A DNA stretch of 9,085 nt from Eubacterium sp. UBA5416. Its GTDB lineage: Bacteria > Bacillota > Clostridia > Lachnospirales > Lachnospiraceae. Every line of letters starts with the position of its first letter. Position 1 is the first letter of the stretch. Positions 1-6,194 of this stretch are shown piece by piece. A model generated the notes under the pieces. The model ran no database searches. It worked only from the letters and a program-made list of their open reading frames with translations, and had not been told where the DNA came from. The position numbers were made by a program, and so were the translations under genes. The DNA is taken from NCBI GenBank assembly GCA_002409525.1, contig DHNM01000011.1, positions 1 through 9,085 of the forward strand. The letters are read 5' to 3'.

Positions 1-6
1 TAAGAA

Positions 7-40
7 AAGATCCTGTTATTGATGCAGGATCTTATTTTTT
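7..40 (+). terminator. Rho-independent terminator hairpin
   Basis: A perfect 9-bp stem (AAGATCCTG at 7-15, CAGGATCTT at 25-33) with a 9-nt loop is followed by a run of T at 35-40 and more T-rich sequence to 50. The other strand also ends in TTTTCTTA after the stem, so it could work in both directions. The gene it serves on the plus strand lies outside the window. Confidence 0.7.
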
Positions 41-50
41 CGTTTTTGTT

Positions 51-119
51 GAGACGATAACACCTGTGGAGATAGTAGGCTGCGTGGTCGGAGAAGCAGG
101 AAGAGCCCATTGGCTTTAG
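51..119 (+). pseudogene. 3' remnant of an IS200/IS605-type tnpB (TnpB C-terminal tail)
   Basis: The plus-strand frame ending in TAG at 117-119 reads TPVEIVGCVVGEAGRAHWL from base 60. A C-terminal tail with a TPVE segment and a (V)VGEAG motif, whose last codons run into a CCCATTG..CAATGGG hairpin, is what I recall from tnpB genes of IS605-type elements, where the tnpB 3' end overlaps the right-end hairpin and the omega (reRNA) scaffold. No RuvC or zinc-finger part is present: upstream lies a terminator, and the frame stays open back to base 3 only by chance. This is therefore a fragment at most. The assignment rests on recalled family patterns, not a search. The alternative is ordinary intergenic sequence with a chance resemblance. 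Confidence 0.45.
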
Positions 120-140
120 ACAATGGGTAGGGTAGTTCAC
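106..140 (+). mobile_element. Putative IS200/IS605-type right-end hairpin / omega-RNA 3' end remnant
   Basis: A perfect 7-bp stem (CCCATTG at 106-112, CAATGGG at 121-127) encloses an 8-nt loop, GCTTTAGA, and is followed by TAGGGTAGTTCAC ending at 140. Subterminal imperfect palindromes followed by a short fixed cleavage sequence are typical of the right end of IS200/IS605 elements transposed by Y1 transposases. The same segment is the 3' end of the TnpB guide RNA, with the flanking DNA acting as guide. No left end and no tnpA are visible, so the element is incomplete here. Confidence 0.45.
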
Positions 141-166
141 AACATTTCTTCTATAGCAAAGGAAGC

Positions 167-211
167 TTCTTTACAGGAAACGATTCAAAACGAATCGCTT
201 CCTGTAAAGAA
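167..211 (-). terminator. Long hairpin at the 3' end of the XRE regulator gene
   Basis: Arms at 167-186 and 192-211 form a 20-bp stem with a 5-nt loop. The single imperfection (A180 opposite C198) is an A-C mismatch in plus-strand RNA but a G-U pair in minus-strand RNA, which favours a role in the minus transcript. It starts 20 nt past the stop codon of the minus-strand regulator gene. The downstream minus sequence (GCTTCCTTTGC) is only moderately U-rich, so it may be a weak intrinsic terminator or a 3'-end stabilising stem. Confidence 0.6.
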
Positions 212-231
212 TAAAGTGTGGTCAATTACAA

Positions 232-1242
232 CTACTTTTTACGGATTATTCCTGCTATAGCTCGGATCGCAGCAAAGAGTATGCCGGCACAAGGCCAGAT
301 CATCCACGTAATTCGCCATGCCTGAATGGCGGACTCCTTATATATTAACCCCGGACCCAGGCTGATGCCAAGATAGACAGCGGTTACGATGCACCAGTAT
401 GCGACAGAAATACTTTCATTTTTTTTTGCCTCCATTTTTTTGTCACGACTATAGTCATTTTCCTCGAGAAGTCTCTGGTAGCTTCCGTTGATTACAGACG
501 ACCAAACAATCAGATAAACTCCGTTGGATACCAGGATGAGTACGAGCGCTGTACAGAAGAGATAAGTCATATCTTCTGCGTCCAGTGCCGCTGCAATTAT
601 ATAGGGGACAATACTGATGATACATAAAATCACACCTGATACAATGCATTTCGTATAAAAGGATTTGAATTCGTCCCGTTTTGTCTCTACGATTCCGGTA
701 ACTCCATGTTGCAGGGAAATCGGTTCTGTCTCAAGATAACTGTATTTTGAAAGATGCATACCATTTATAATGAAGAGTGACACCGCTCCTGCGACGAGCA
801 GAATCAATATGGTTACACCGATACCAATTGCGATGGATTCAGGGATTTGCATGCTGTTAGTATCAGCCAGTGCAAGCAGGAGCATCAATATGACAGGGGA
901 GAGGATACATATGGAAACACCGCCTGCTATCTTCTTGGCTGATTTGAAGATCTGATCCATGTATTGGTTTGCATCCTCCAGCGAAATACTTCTAACATCT
1001 TCACTCTCATCATCGGAGCTGTTGGGAGCAGCATCTTCAATCTCGATGTTGTTCTTTAATAGATAGTCTGTACTAACTTGGAAGATTTCACTCAGTTTGA
1101 TAATCTTATCCAGATCAGGAATGGACGAGGCATTTTCCCACTTGGAAACCGACTGGCGTGAAACATTCAGTTTCATTGCGAGATCTTCCTGCGACCATCT
1201 GTTTTTCTTCCTCAGATTCATAATTTTCTCTGCTAATATCAT
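232..1242 (-). CDS. XRE-family regulator with a C-terminal six-helix membrane domain
   Basis: This 336-residue protein joins a DNA-binding head to an integral membrane domain. Residues 5-60 form a classic XRE/Cro-C1 helix-turn-helix (recognition helix SRQSVSKWEN at 28-37, then IPDLDKIIKLSEIFQVSTDYLL). An acidic linker (about 65-90) follows, then about six hydrophobic segments near 103-127, 136-160, 197-219, 226-250, 277-297 and 308-332, ending in RKK. I chose the ATG at 1242, not the upstream in-frame GTG at 1251, because AGGTGG sits 5 nt before it and the GTG would lie inside that ribosome site. The gene is divergent from the DUF1576 gene across a region with an inverted repeat. Inferred role: a membrane-anchored one-component sensor that regulates itself and its divergent neighbour. 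The ligand is unknown. Membrane-linked XRE proteins are common in Firmicutes, but I cannot name a characterised orthologue. Confidence 0.9.
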   Translation of the reverse strand: MILAEKIMNLRKKNRWSQEDLAMKLNVSRQSVSKWENASSIPDLDKIIKLSEIFQVSTDYLLKNNIEIEDAAPNSSDDESEDVRSISLEDANQYMDQIFKSAKKIAGGVSICILSPVILMLLLALADTNSMQIPESIAIGIGVTILILLVAGAVSLFIINGMHLSKYSYLETEPISLQHGVTGIVETKRDEFKSFYTKCIVSGVILCIISIVPYIIAAALDAEDMTYLFCTALVLILVSNGVYLIVWSSVINGSYQRLLEENDYSRDKKMEAKKNESISVAYWCIVTAVYLGISLGPGLIYKESAIQAWRITWMIWPCAGILFAAIRAIAGIIRKK

Positions 1243-1280
1243 ATAGCCCACCTCATCATTTCTTGAATGTTATGAGAGTA

Positions 1281-1309
1281 ATCATAGCATAAAATGCAGT
1301 TAACAACTA
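1281..1309 (-). promoter_or_regulatory. Predicted promoter of the XRE regulator gene
   Basis: On the minus strand there is an extended -10 element, TGC-TATGAT (-10 hexamer at 1281-1286), with a weak -35 TAGTTG at 1304-1309 and a 17-bp spacer. The predicted start is about 30-35 nt before the ATG at 1242. The extended -10 compensates for the poor -35. Confidence 0.45.
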
Positions 1310-1312
1310 CCA

Positions 1313-1371
1313 ATTATCGTTAGAAGTTTGTAAACCGCCGGTTGCATTTGCATTATAAATTTAACGATAAT
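1313..1371. repeat. Inverted repeat in the divergent promoter region, candidate operator
   Basis: ATTATCGTTA at 1313-1322 and its exact reverse complement TAACGATAAT at 1362-1371 are separated by 39 bp. The left arm lies just upstream of the regulator's -35 and the right arm about 30 bp upstream of the -35 of the DUF1576 gene. This arrangement suits two sites for the neighbouring XRE protein. In AT-rich intergenic DNA a 10-bp match could be chance, so binding is inference. Confidence 0.45.
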
Positions 1372-1399
1372 AATATTTCTTTTAGTTGTATGAAAAGAA

Positions 1400-1429
1400 T
1401 TGACTTTTGACTCCTGAAAACGGTATAGT
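1400..1429 (+). promoter_or_regulatory. Predicted promoter of the DUF1576 gene
   Basis: TTGACT at 1400-1405 and TATAGT at 1424-1429 with an 18-bp spacer match the sigma-A consensus well. An AT-rich stretch at 1351-1384 could act as an UP element. The predicted start near 1436 leaves a 5' leader of about 40 nt before the ATG at 1476. Confidence 0.55.
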
Positions 1430-1475
1430 ATTAGAAAGACTTTGCAGCTCAGAAGAAAACTTTAAAGGAGATTTC

Positions 1476-2804
1476 ATGACAAGACGTTTGAGTAATAAAA
1501 CAAAAGACCATTCCCACCCGGATTTTCAGGCTTTTCTTTATCGTATCATCGCCGGTTACTGTGTAATCCTGATGTTGATTGGGATTATATCGGAGCCATC
1601 CGCCGATCTCTTAAAAGGGATGGTTCGGATCTTTACTTCTCCAAGCAATCTGATCACAGATTATTTTGAAGTCGGTAACTTTGGAAGTGCGTTTTTAAAC
1701 AGTGGTATTCTGACACTGGCAAGCCTCGCGCTGATGCGTTTTAAAAATGTCCGTCTGAATGGACCGATGATTGCGGCTCTTTTTACTGTTTCCGGATTTT
1801 CTTTTTTCGGAAAAGACATTTTTAATTCTGTACCTATATTTCTTGGTGTATCGATCTATGCCCGGCTTGTGGGCAAGCCATATTCACAGTTTTCACTGGC
1901 CGCTCTTTTTGGAAGCACGCTTTCTCCTGTAATCAGTTATATTGCGTTTGGAACGAGTCTTTCACTGCCGGCCGGAATCATCATCGGGTACCTTGTGGGG
2001 ATCTTTGTTGGTATGATACTTCCGCCGTTGTCGTCTTCGTTTTTACAGTTTCACCATGGATTTTCACTCTATAATGTAGGTTTTACTTCTGGCGTTATCG
2101 CCATGATGGTCGCAAGTATTATGCGTTTGTTTGGAGAAGAAATAGATACGCCCCGTTTGATCGCGGAGCAGTATTCAACAGGAGCGGGGATCTTTCTGAC
2201 CTGTCTGTCCCTGGCACTTCTTTTGACAGGTTTTATGATCAATAATCGTTCGCCTAAAGGGATGAAAGAGATTGTTGACTGTCCGGGTACACTGGTCACT
2301 GATTTTGTGATGGAGGCGGGCCTCGGTGCTACAATGATCAATATGGGGATCATGGGACTGCTCATGATTGTATTCGTTATACTGTTGGGTGGAACATTTT
2401 CAGGACCGATTGTAGGGGCCGTGCTTACCGTGATTGGCTTTTCCGCATTTGGATGCCATATCAAAAACAGCCTGCCGATTCTGGCCGGAGTGGTATTGGC
2501 TGCTTTCATCTCACCGATGGATACCGGCGATCCATTTACACTGATTATGAGTGCGCTGTTTGGAAGCAGTCTGGCACCGATCGCAGGCTATTATGGTATC
2601 ATACCGGGGATTGCCGCTGGATTTTTACATATGACTTTGGTGACAAATGTCACTTATCTGCACGGTGGCCTGAATCTATATAATAATGGCTTTTCCTGTG
2701 GGTTTGTAGCGGCATGCATGGTGCCGTTTTTGGATATGATTAATGATATCAGGGAGGAAAGAAAAAATGGTAGAAAAGGAAAAAGCTCGCCGGATCGTGG
2801 ATGA
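1476..2804 (+). CDS. DUF1576 family polytopic membrane protein with an internal duplication
   Basis: This 442-residue, strongly hydrophobic protein is one I recognise as DUF1576 (function unknown). It has many predicted membrane helices and two homologous halves. Residues 94-125 (LNGPMIAALFTVSGFSFFG..) match 308-339 (FSGPIVGAVLTVIGFSAFG..), ALFGSTLSPVISY at 143-155 matches ALFGSSLAPIAGY at 360-372, and HHGFSLYNVGF at 193-203 matches HGGLNLYNNGF at 396-406. Paired GP, GFS.FG, NS.PI, ALFGS and H.G..LYN.GF motifs suggest an inverted or tandem repeat transporter fold, but the substrate is unknown. I chose the ATG at 1476 because AAAGGAG (1464-1470) ends 5 nt before it. An in-frame upstream start near 1407 would begin inside the promoter. 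The gene overlaps the next by 38 bp, implying co-translation, and is divergent from the XRE-membrane regulator, which may control it. Confidence 0.88.
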   Translation: MTRRLSNKTKDHSHPDFQAFLYRIIAGYCVILMLIGIISEPSADLLKGMVRIFTSPSNLITDYFEVGNFGSAFLNSGILTLASLALMRFKNVRLNGPMIAALFTVSGFSFFGKDIFNSVPIFLGVSIYARLVGKPYSQFSLAALFGSTLSPVISYIAFGTSLSLPAGIIIGYLVGIFVGMILPPLSSSFLQFHHGFSLYNVGFTSGVIAMMVASIMRLFGEEIDTPRLIAEQYSTGAGIFLTCLSLALLLTGFMINNRSPKGMKEIVDCPGTLVTDFVMEAGLGATMINMGIMGLLMIVFVILLGGTFSGPIVGAVLTVIGFSAFGCHIKNSLPILAGVVLAAFISPMDTGDPFTLIMSALFGSSLAPIAGYYGIIPGIAAGFLHMTLVTNVTYLHGGLNLYNNGFSCGFVAACMVPFLDMINDIREERKNGRKGKSSPDRG

Positions 2805-3117
2805 GCTGCTGGTGTATTTTCTGGCACATGATATTGTAGATTTCCAGGTGAATGTCCGATTTCACAACAATGGATTTACAGCGGAGATCCATGGATTGTG
2901 CAGCAAGGCGCCGGCAGATATGGATGAATTTGCAAAAATGCTTCGAATTCCGAGAAATCCGAATATGGAGGATTACTATGATGAACTGCTGGGAACCCGA
3001 AAATCACATGCGGATGCAAGAGAATATCATCTGCTGGGCATGATGATCGATGATGCGCAGATAGCGTATGAGGATTCAGAGTTTAAAGTTAAAGTGTCTC
3101 GTAAGTTTGAGATGTGA
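2767..3117 (+). CDS. Hypothetical small soluble protein coupled to the DUF1576 gene
   Basis: This 116-residue protein has no predicted membrane segment or signal peptide, and I do not recognise its family. It is mixed charged/hydrophobic: an N-terminal helix-like stretch (KARRIVDELLVYFLAHDI, 6-23), a strand-like region (DFQVNVRFHNNGFTAEIHG, 25-43), a segment rich in Pro, Met and Asp (48-75), and a C-terminal helix and strand (87-114). That reads as a compact alpha/beta domain. I chose the ATG at 2767 because AGGGAGG (2751-2757) precedes it by 9 nt. The earlier in-frame ATG at 2743 has no ribosome site. The start lies 38 bp inside the DUF1576 gene, so the two are probably translationally coupled and the protein may be a cytosolic partner of that transporter-like protein. 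No convincing terminator follows, so read-through into the next gene is possible. Confidence 0.8.
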   Translation: MVEKEKARRIVDELLVYFLAHDIVDFQVNVRFHNNGFTAEIHGLCSKAPADMDEFAKMLRIPRNPNMEDYYDELLGTRKSHADAREYHLLGMMIDDAQIAYEDSEFKVKVSRKFEM

Positions 3118-3136
3118 TTCCTTCTTTTTTCAGGGG

Positions 3137-3164
3137 TTGAATATCTCCAAAATTGGTGTAGAAT
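3137..3164 (+). promoter_or_regulatory. Predicted promoter of the methionine aminopeptidase gene
   Basis: TTGAAT at 3137-3142 and TAGAAT at 3159-3164 with a 16-bp spacer lie in the 80-bp gap after the small protein gene. The predicted start near 3171 gives a leader of roughly 27 nt that includes the CGGAGG ribosome site at 3186-3191. Confidence 0.45.
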
Positions 3165-3197
3165 AGATCTGTAAGGGTTAATGAACGGAGGATTTAT

Positions 3198-4070
3198 ATG
3201 CACAAGATTGGAAGAAATGCTCCCTGCTGGTGTGGCAGTGGAAAGAAGTATAAGCAATGCCATAGGGCATTTGATCAAAAGATAGAAAATTATAAAATTA
3301 TGGGCGATAAGGTTCCGAGGCATGATATGATTAAGACCCCGGCTCAGATTGAGGGAGTTCGTCATGCAGGTGTTGCGAATACCAGAATTCTGGATTTGCT
3401 GGAGAACTTTGTAAAACCGGGAATGAGCACGGAGGAGATTAACACTTTTGTACATGATCACACAACAGAGATGGGTGGTATTCCCGCTCCTCTGAATTTT
3501 GAAGGGTTCCCGAAGAGTGTATGCACATCTGTTAACAATCAGGTCTGCCACGGGATTCCGGATTCAAGTACAGTCCTGAAGGAAGGTGACATTATCAATA
3601 TTGATGTCACCACAATTGTAAATGGTTTCTATGCGGATGCCTCCCGTATGTATTGTATAGGTAAGGTATCACCCGAAGCTGAGAAGCTGGTTCGCGTCAC
3701 AAAGGAGTGTGTAGACTTAGGACTTAAAGAGTGCCGGGCATGGGCTCATCTGGGTGATATGTCGGAAGCTGTCTGCAGGCATGCTTATGACAATGGATAT
3801 ACTGTCGTCAGAGAGATCGGCGGTCACGGTGTCGGAAATGATTTTCACGAAGATCCGTGGGTCGGTTTCATCGGAAGAAGAGGGACCGATATGCTCCTGG
3901 TACCGGGCATGATTTTTACGATTGAGCCAATGGTAAATGCCGGAAAAGAAGAGATCTTCCAGGATGAGGATAATGGATGGACCATATATACAGAGGACGG
4001 AAGTCTTTCTGCACAGTTTGAGTACACCGTCCTGATTACAGAAGACGGACCCGAAGTTCTAACACATTAA
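3198..4070 (+). CDS. map: Methionine aminopeptidase, type I, with N-terminal SEC-C zinc motif
   Basis: This enzyme removes the initiator methionine from nascent cytosolic proteins using a dinuclear metal centre. The 290-residue protein has the full type I ligand set: D136 (NIDVT), D147 (YADASR), H210 (GGHGVG), E243 (TIEPM) and E275 (QFEYT). It also has the substrate-site histidines H118 (CHGIPD) and H217 (FHEDP). Residues 1-25 form a SEC-C motif (C10-x-C12-x8-C21-H22), the short zinc-binding module best known from the SecA C-terminus. In MetAPs with this extension it is thought to help ribosome docking; that role is family knowledge, not visible here. About 40 extra residues precede the catalytic domain, compared with roughly 250-residue type I enzymes without the extension. 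The start at 3198 is fixed by CGGAGG 6 nt upstream and by the SEC-C motif beginning at once. It is followed by two terminators, so it appears monocistronic or last in its transcript. Confidence 0.95.
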   Translation: MHKIGRNAPCWCGSGKKYKQCHRAFDQKIENYKIMGDKVPRHDMIKTPAQIEGVRHAGVANTRILDLLENFVKPGMSTEEINTFVHDHTTEMGGIPAPLNFEGFPKSVCTSVNNQVCHGIPDSSTVLKEGDIINIDVTTIVNGFYADASRMYCIGKVSPEAEKLVRVTKECVDLGLKECRAWAHLGDMSEAVCRHAYDNGYTVVREIGGHGVGNDFHEDPWVGFIGRRGTDMLLVPGMIFTIEPMVNAGKEEIFQDEDNGWTIYTEDGSLSAQFEYTVLITEDGPEVLTH

Positions 4071-4106
4071 TGAAAACAGACAAAAAAATAGTATCGCTTC
4101 ACAGTG

Positions 4107-4140
4107 ACTGTCATGAGAATTCCTCATGTCAGTTTTATTC
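4107..4140 (+). terminator. First terminator after map
   Basis: CATGAG (4112-4117) pairs with CTCATG (4123-4128) around a 5-nt loop. After one T-T mismatch the stem continues (4107-4110 with 4130-4133), and TTTTATT follows. It lies about 37 nt past the map stop codon. Confidence 0.6.
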
Positions 4141-4143
4141 TGG

Positions 4144-4176
4144 CCTGTCATGGGAATCCCATGGCAGGTTTCTTTT
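4144..4176 (+). terminator. Second, stronger terminator after map
   Basis: An 11-bp stem (CCTGTCATGGG at 4144-4154, CCCATGGCAGG at 4158-4168, one T-G wobble) with a 3-nt loop is followed by TTTCTTTT. Its stem shares TGTCATG with the first terminator 33 nt upstream, suggesting a local duplication. It insulates the ABC exporter operon from map. Confidence 0.8.
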
Positions 4177-4260
4177 GCCTGCCAGTCCGGTTACAGCCTT
4201 CTGTCCAAATCTAAAATTTACATTAAATTTCTCTAAAGAATAGTAATTTGGATTTGATTC

Positions 4261-4269
4261 TGATATAGT
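4261..4269 (+). promoter_or_regulatory. Possible extended -10 promoter of the ABC exporter operon
   Basis: TGA-TATAGT at 4261-4269 fits an extended -10 element. No good -35 lies 17 bp upstream (TAGTAA). A second weak option is TTTACA at 4217-4222 with TAGTAA at 4241-4246. From the first, a leader of about 80 nt would precede the ATG at 4356. It contains a small hairpin-prone stretch at 4315-4333 (ACCCGTG with CATGGGGT). Confidence 0.35.
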
Positions 4270-4355
4270 GAAATTAAAGAAACTATTTTAATACAAGAGG
4301 CAGAAAGTTTTAGGACCCGTGGTGTCATGGGGTGAAGTTGGAGGTGCTACTTTTC

Positions 4356-6194
4356 ATGAAACAGGTAAAATGGCTCTGGAATCAGATGAAAGGTTATCGG
4401 GCCCGGTACGTTTTCTCGGTAGTTGTTCTTATGATTCCGATTATTATGCAGCTGCAGAACCCGATCATCAGTCAGATGATTGTGGATCAGGTTATTTTAA
4501 AAATTCCCGAATATAAAGGGGATATGCAGGAACTGATTGATAGGCTGATCCGCCTTCTGGCATGGATGGTTTCTCTGATGGTGATCCGCACAATTGTGTG
4601 GCGCTTCGGAATTGTCAGCATCGAGAGATGCGGACAGAGATTTCTGTACGATTTTAAAAAGAAGATGTTTCATAAACTCCAGAATCTGGACCGCGGATTT
4701 TACAAGAGAAATGAAACCGGAGATCTGATGACGAGACTGACATCAGATGCTGAGATGGGAAAACATGGAATTGTTGCTTTGCTCCGGGGATTTATGGAGT
4801 GTTTTACACTATACATAGCAACGACTGTCTATATGTTTTCGAAGGACGTGACATTAACATTGGGACTGATGGTATTTACCCCGATTATATTTGTTGTCAC
4901 ATTCAGGTTTTCGAAGACAGCCCGTCCATATTATATGAGGCTGAGAGAAAAGCTGTCCAGGATGAACAGCAATGCACAGGAGAATATAGAGGCAAACCGT
5001 GTGATTAAAGCATTTGCAAGGGAAGATTATGAAAAGCGTAAGTTCCGTGAGAGAAATGAGGACTTCCGCCAGGCAAACATCAAGGCTTCTTTTGTATGGC
5101 TTCGATTCTATCCCGCAATCGAGGGCTTCTCTCAGGCACTGCCAATCGTAGTTCTGGTAATGGGCGGAATCTTTCTGATGAATGGAAGAATTACCGCCGG
5201 AACATTTCTGGCATTCAACAGTCTGTGCTGGACGCTTGCGGCGCCAATGCGGAACATGGGAATGCTGGTCAATGATACACAGCGTTTTATGGCTTCGATT
5301 GACAAACTCATTGAGCTGGATGCGGCCGAGCCAACAGTCAGTAATAAAGAAGGTGAACTGGTTGAGACAGATAAACTGGAGGGCAGGATAGAATTTCGCG
5401 ATGTCAGCGTAAAACTGGAGCATACAGACGTTCTGGAACACGTGACATTTACGATACAGCCGGGGGAAACCGTCGCACTCATGGGGCCAACCGGATCCGG
5501 GAAGACGACTATGATTAACTGTATTAATCGCTTCATCGATGTAACGGGTGGTGCAGTTCTGATCGATGATATCGATGTGAGAGATTATGATCTTGATGTA
5601 CTTCGAAAGAATATCGGAATTGCGAACCAGGACGTATTCCTGTTCTCGGATACAATTAACCGCAATATTGCATTTGGAAATAGCACGCTCCCATCGAACC
5701 AGATCGAACGCGTTGCACGTCTTGCAAGGGCTGATTTCATATGGCGCATGCAAAATAGTTTCGATACCATGATTGGTGAGCGTGGGACCGGACTTTCCGG
5801 AGGGCAGAAACAAAGGCTGGCGCTGGCCCGTGCGATCGCCATTAATCCGTCAATATTGATTCTTGATGATACGACTTCCGCAGTCGATATGAATACGGAG
5901 AGCGAGATTCGCGATAACCTGCTGGAAATGTCCGGAAATGCCACAAAGATTCTCATTGCGCAGAGGTACTTTTCCGCCATGAAAGCAGACCGTATTTTTA
6001 TCCTGGATCATGGTCACATCATCGAGACGGGAACACATAAGGAATTACTCCGGCAGGGTGGATACTACCAGGAGATTTATCTTCTGCAGAGAGGAGTGTC
6101 TTCCCTGGAGGAGGATGAGGCAGACCGCCGAAGTCTTTCGGATGATGCGACAGATGCCACTGCTAGAAGGACGGAGGTGAGGGCTAATGGCTGA
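4356..6194 (+). CDS. Heterodimeric ABC exporter, subunit 1 (degenerate-site ATPase/permease)
   Basis: This 612-residue half-transporter has an N-terminal transmembrane domain (about 1-310) and a C-terminal ATPase domain (about 345-585). Motifs seen: Walker A GPTGSGKTT (377-385, K383), Q-loop Q425 (NQDVFLF), canonical signature LSGGQ (480-484), Walker B ILILDD (D504) with Asp505 where the catalytic Glu normally sits, and Gln536 (IAQRYF) in place of the switch His. These two substitutions mark the degenerate partner of asymmetric exporters such as TM287/288, BmrCD or LmrCD. An acidic 25-residue tail follows the ATPase. I chose the ATG at 4356 because GGAGG (4340-4344) lies 11 nt upstream. The in-frame GTG codons at 4332 and 4344 lie before or on that site. 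It overlaps the next gene by 8 bp. The likely role is multidrug, lipid or peptide export, substrate unknown. No MarR or other regulator gene is adjacent. Confidence 0.95.
   Translation: MKQVKWLWNQMKGYRARYVFSVVVLMIPIIMQLQNPIISQMIVDQVILKIPEYKGDMQELIDRLIRLLAWMVSLMVIRTIVWRFGIVSIERCGQRFLYDFKKKMFHKLQNLDRGFYKRNETGDLMTRLTSDAEMGKHGIVALLRGFMECFTLYIATTVYMFSKDVTLTLGLMVFTPIIFVVTFRFSKTARPYYMRLREKLSRMNSNAQENIEANRVIKAFAREDYEKRKFRERNEDFRQANIKASFVWLRFYPAIEGFSQALPIVVLVMGGIFLMNGRITAGTFLAFNSLCWTLAAPMRNMGMLVNDTQRFMASIDKLIELDAAEPTVSNKEGELVETDKLEGRIEFRDVSVKLEHTDVLEHVTFTIQPGETVALMGPTGSGKTTMINCINRFIDVTGGAVLIDDIDVRDYDLDVLRKNIGIANQDVFLFSDTINRNIAFGNSTLPSNQIERVARLARADFIWRMQNSFDTMIGERGTGLSGGQKQRLALARAIAINPSILILDDTTSAVDMNTESEIRDNLLEMSGNATKILIAQRYFSAMKADRIFILDHGHIIETGTHKELLRQGGYYQEIYLLQRGVSSLEEDEADRRSLSDDATDATARRTEVRANG

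Noticed and set aside
2069..2509. Minus-strand open frame opposite the DUF1576 gene
   Set aside because: Shadow of a well-supported gene; composition rich in Pro, Ile and Ser as expected from antisense of membrane codons, with no recognisable family.
3027..3551. Minus-strand open frame across the small protein and map 5' region
   Set aside because: Covers two supported plus-strand starts and a promoter; no coherent domain.
4204..4252. 7-bp inverted repeat TCCAAAT / ATTTGGA upstream of the exporter operon as an operator
   Set aside because: Short, AT-rich, 35 bp apart and with no local regulator gene; expected by chance in such sequence.
4332..4355. GTG starts at 4332 or 4344 for the first ABC subunit
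   Set aside because: The GGAGG site at 4340-4344 would lie after or on these codons; the ATG at 4356 is correctly placed for it.
4854..5813. Long minus-strand open frame (319 codons) opposite the first ABC subunit
   Set aside because: Fully antisense to a gene with intact ABC motifs; its translation shows no domain, and no ribosome site was identified.
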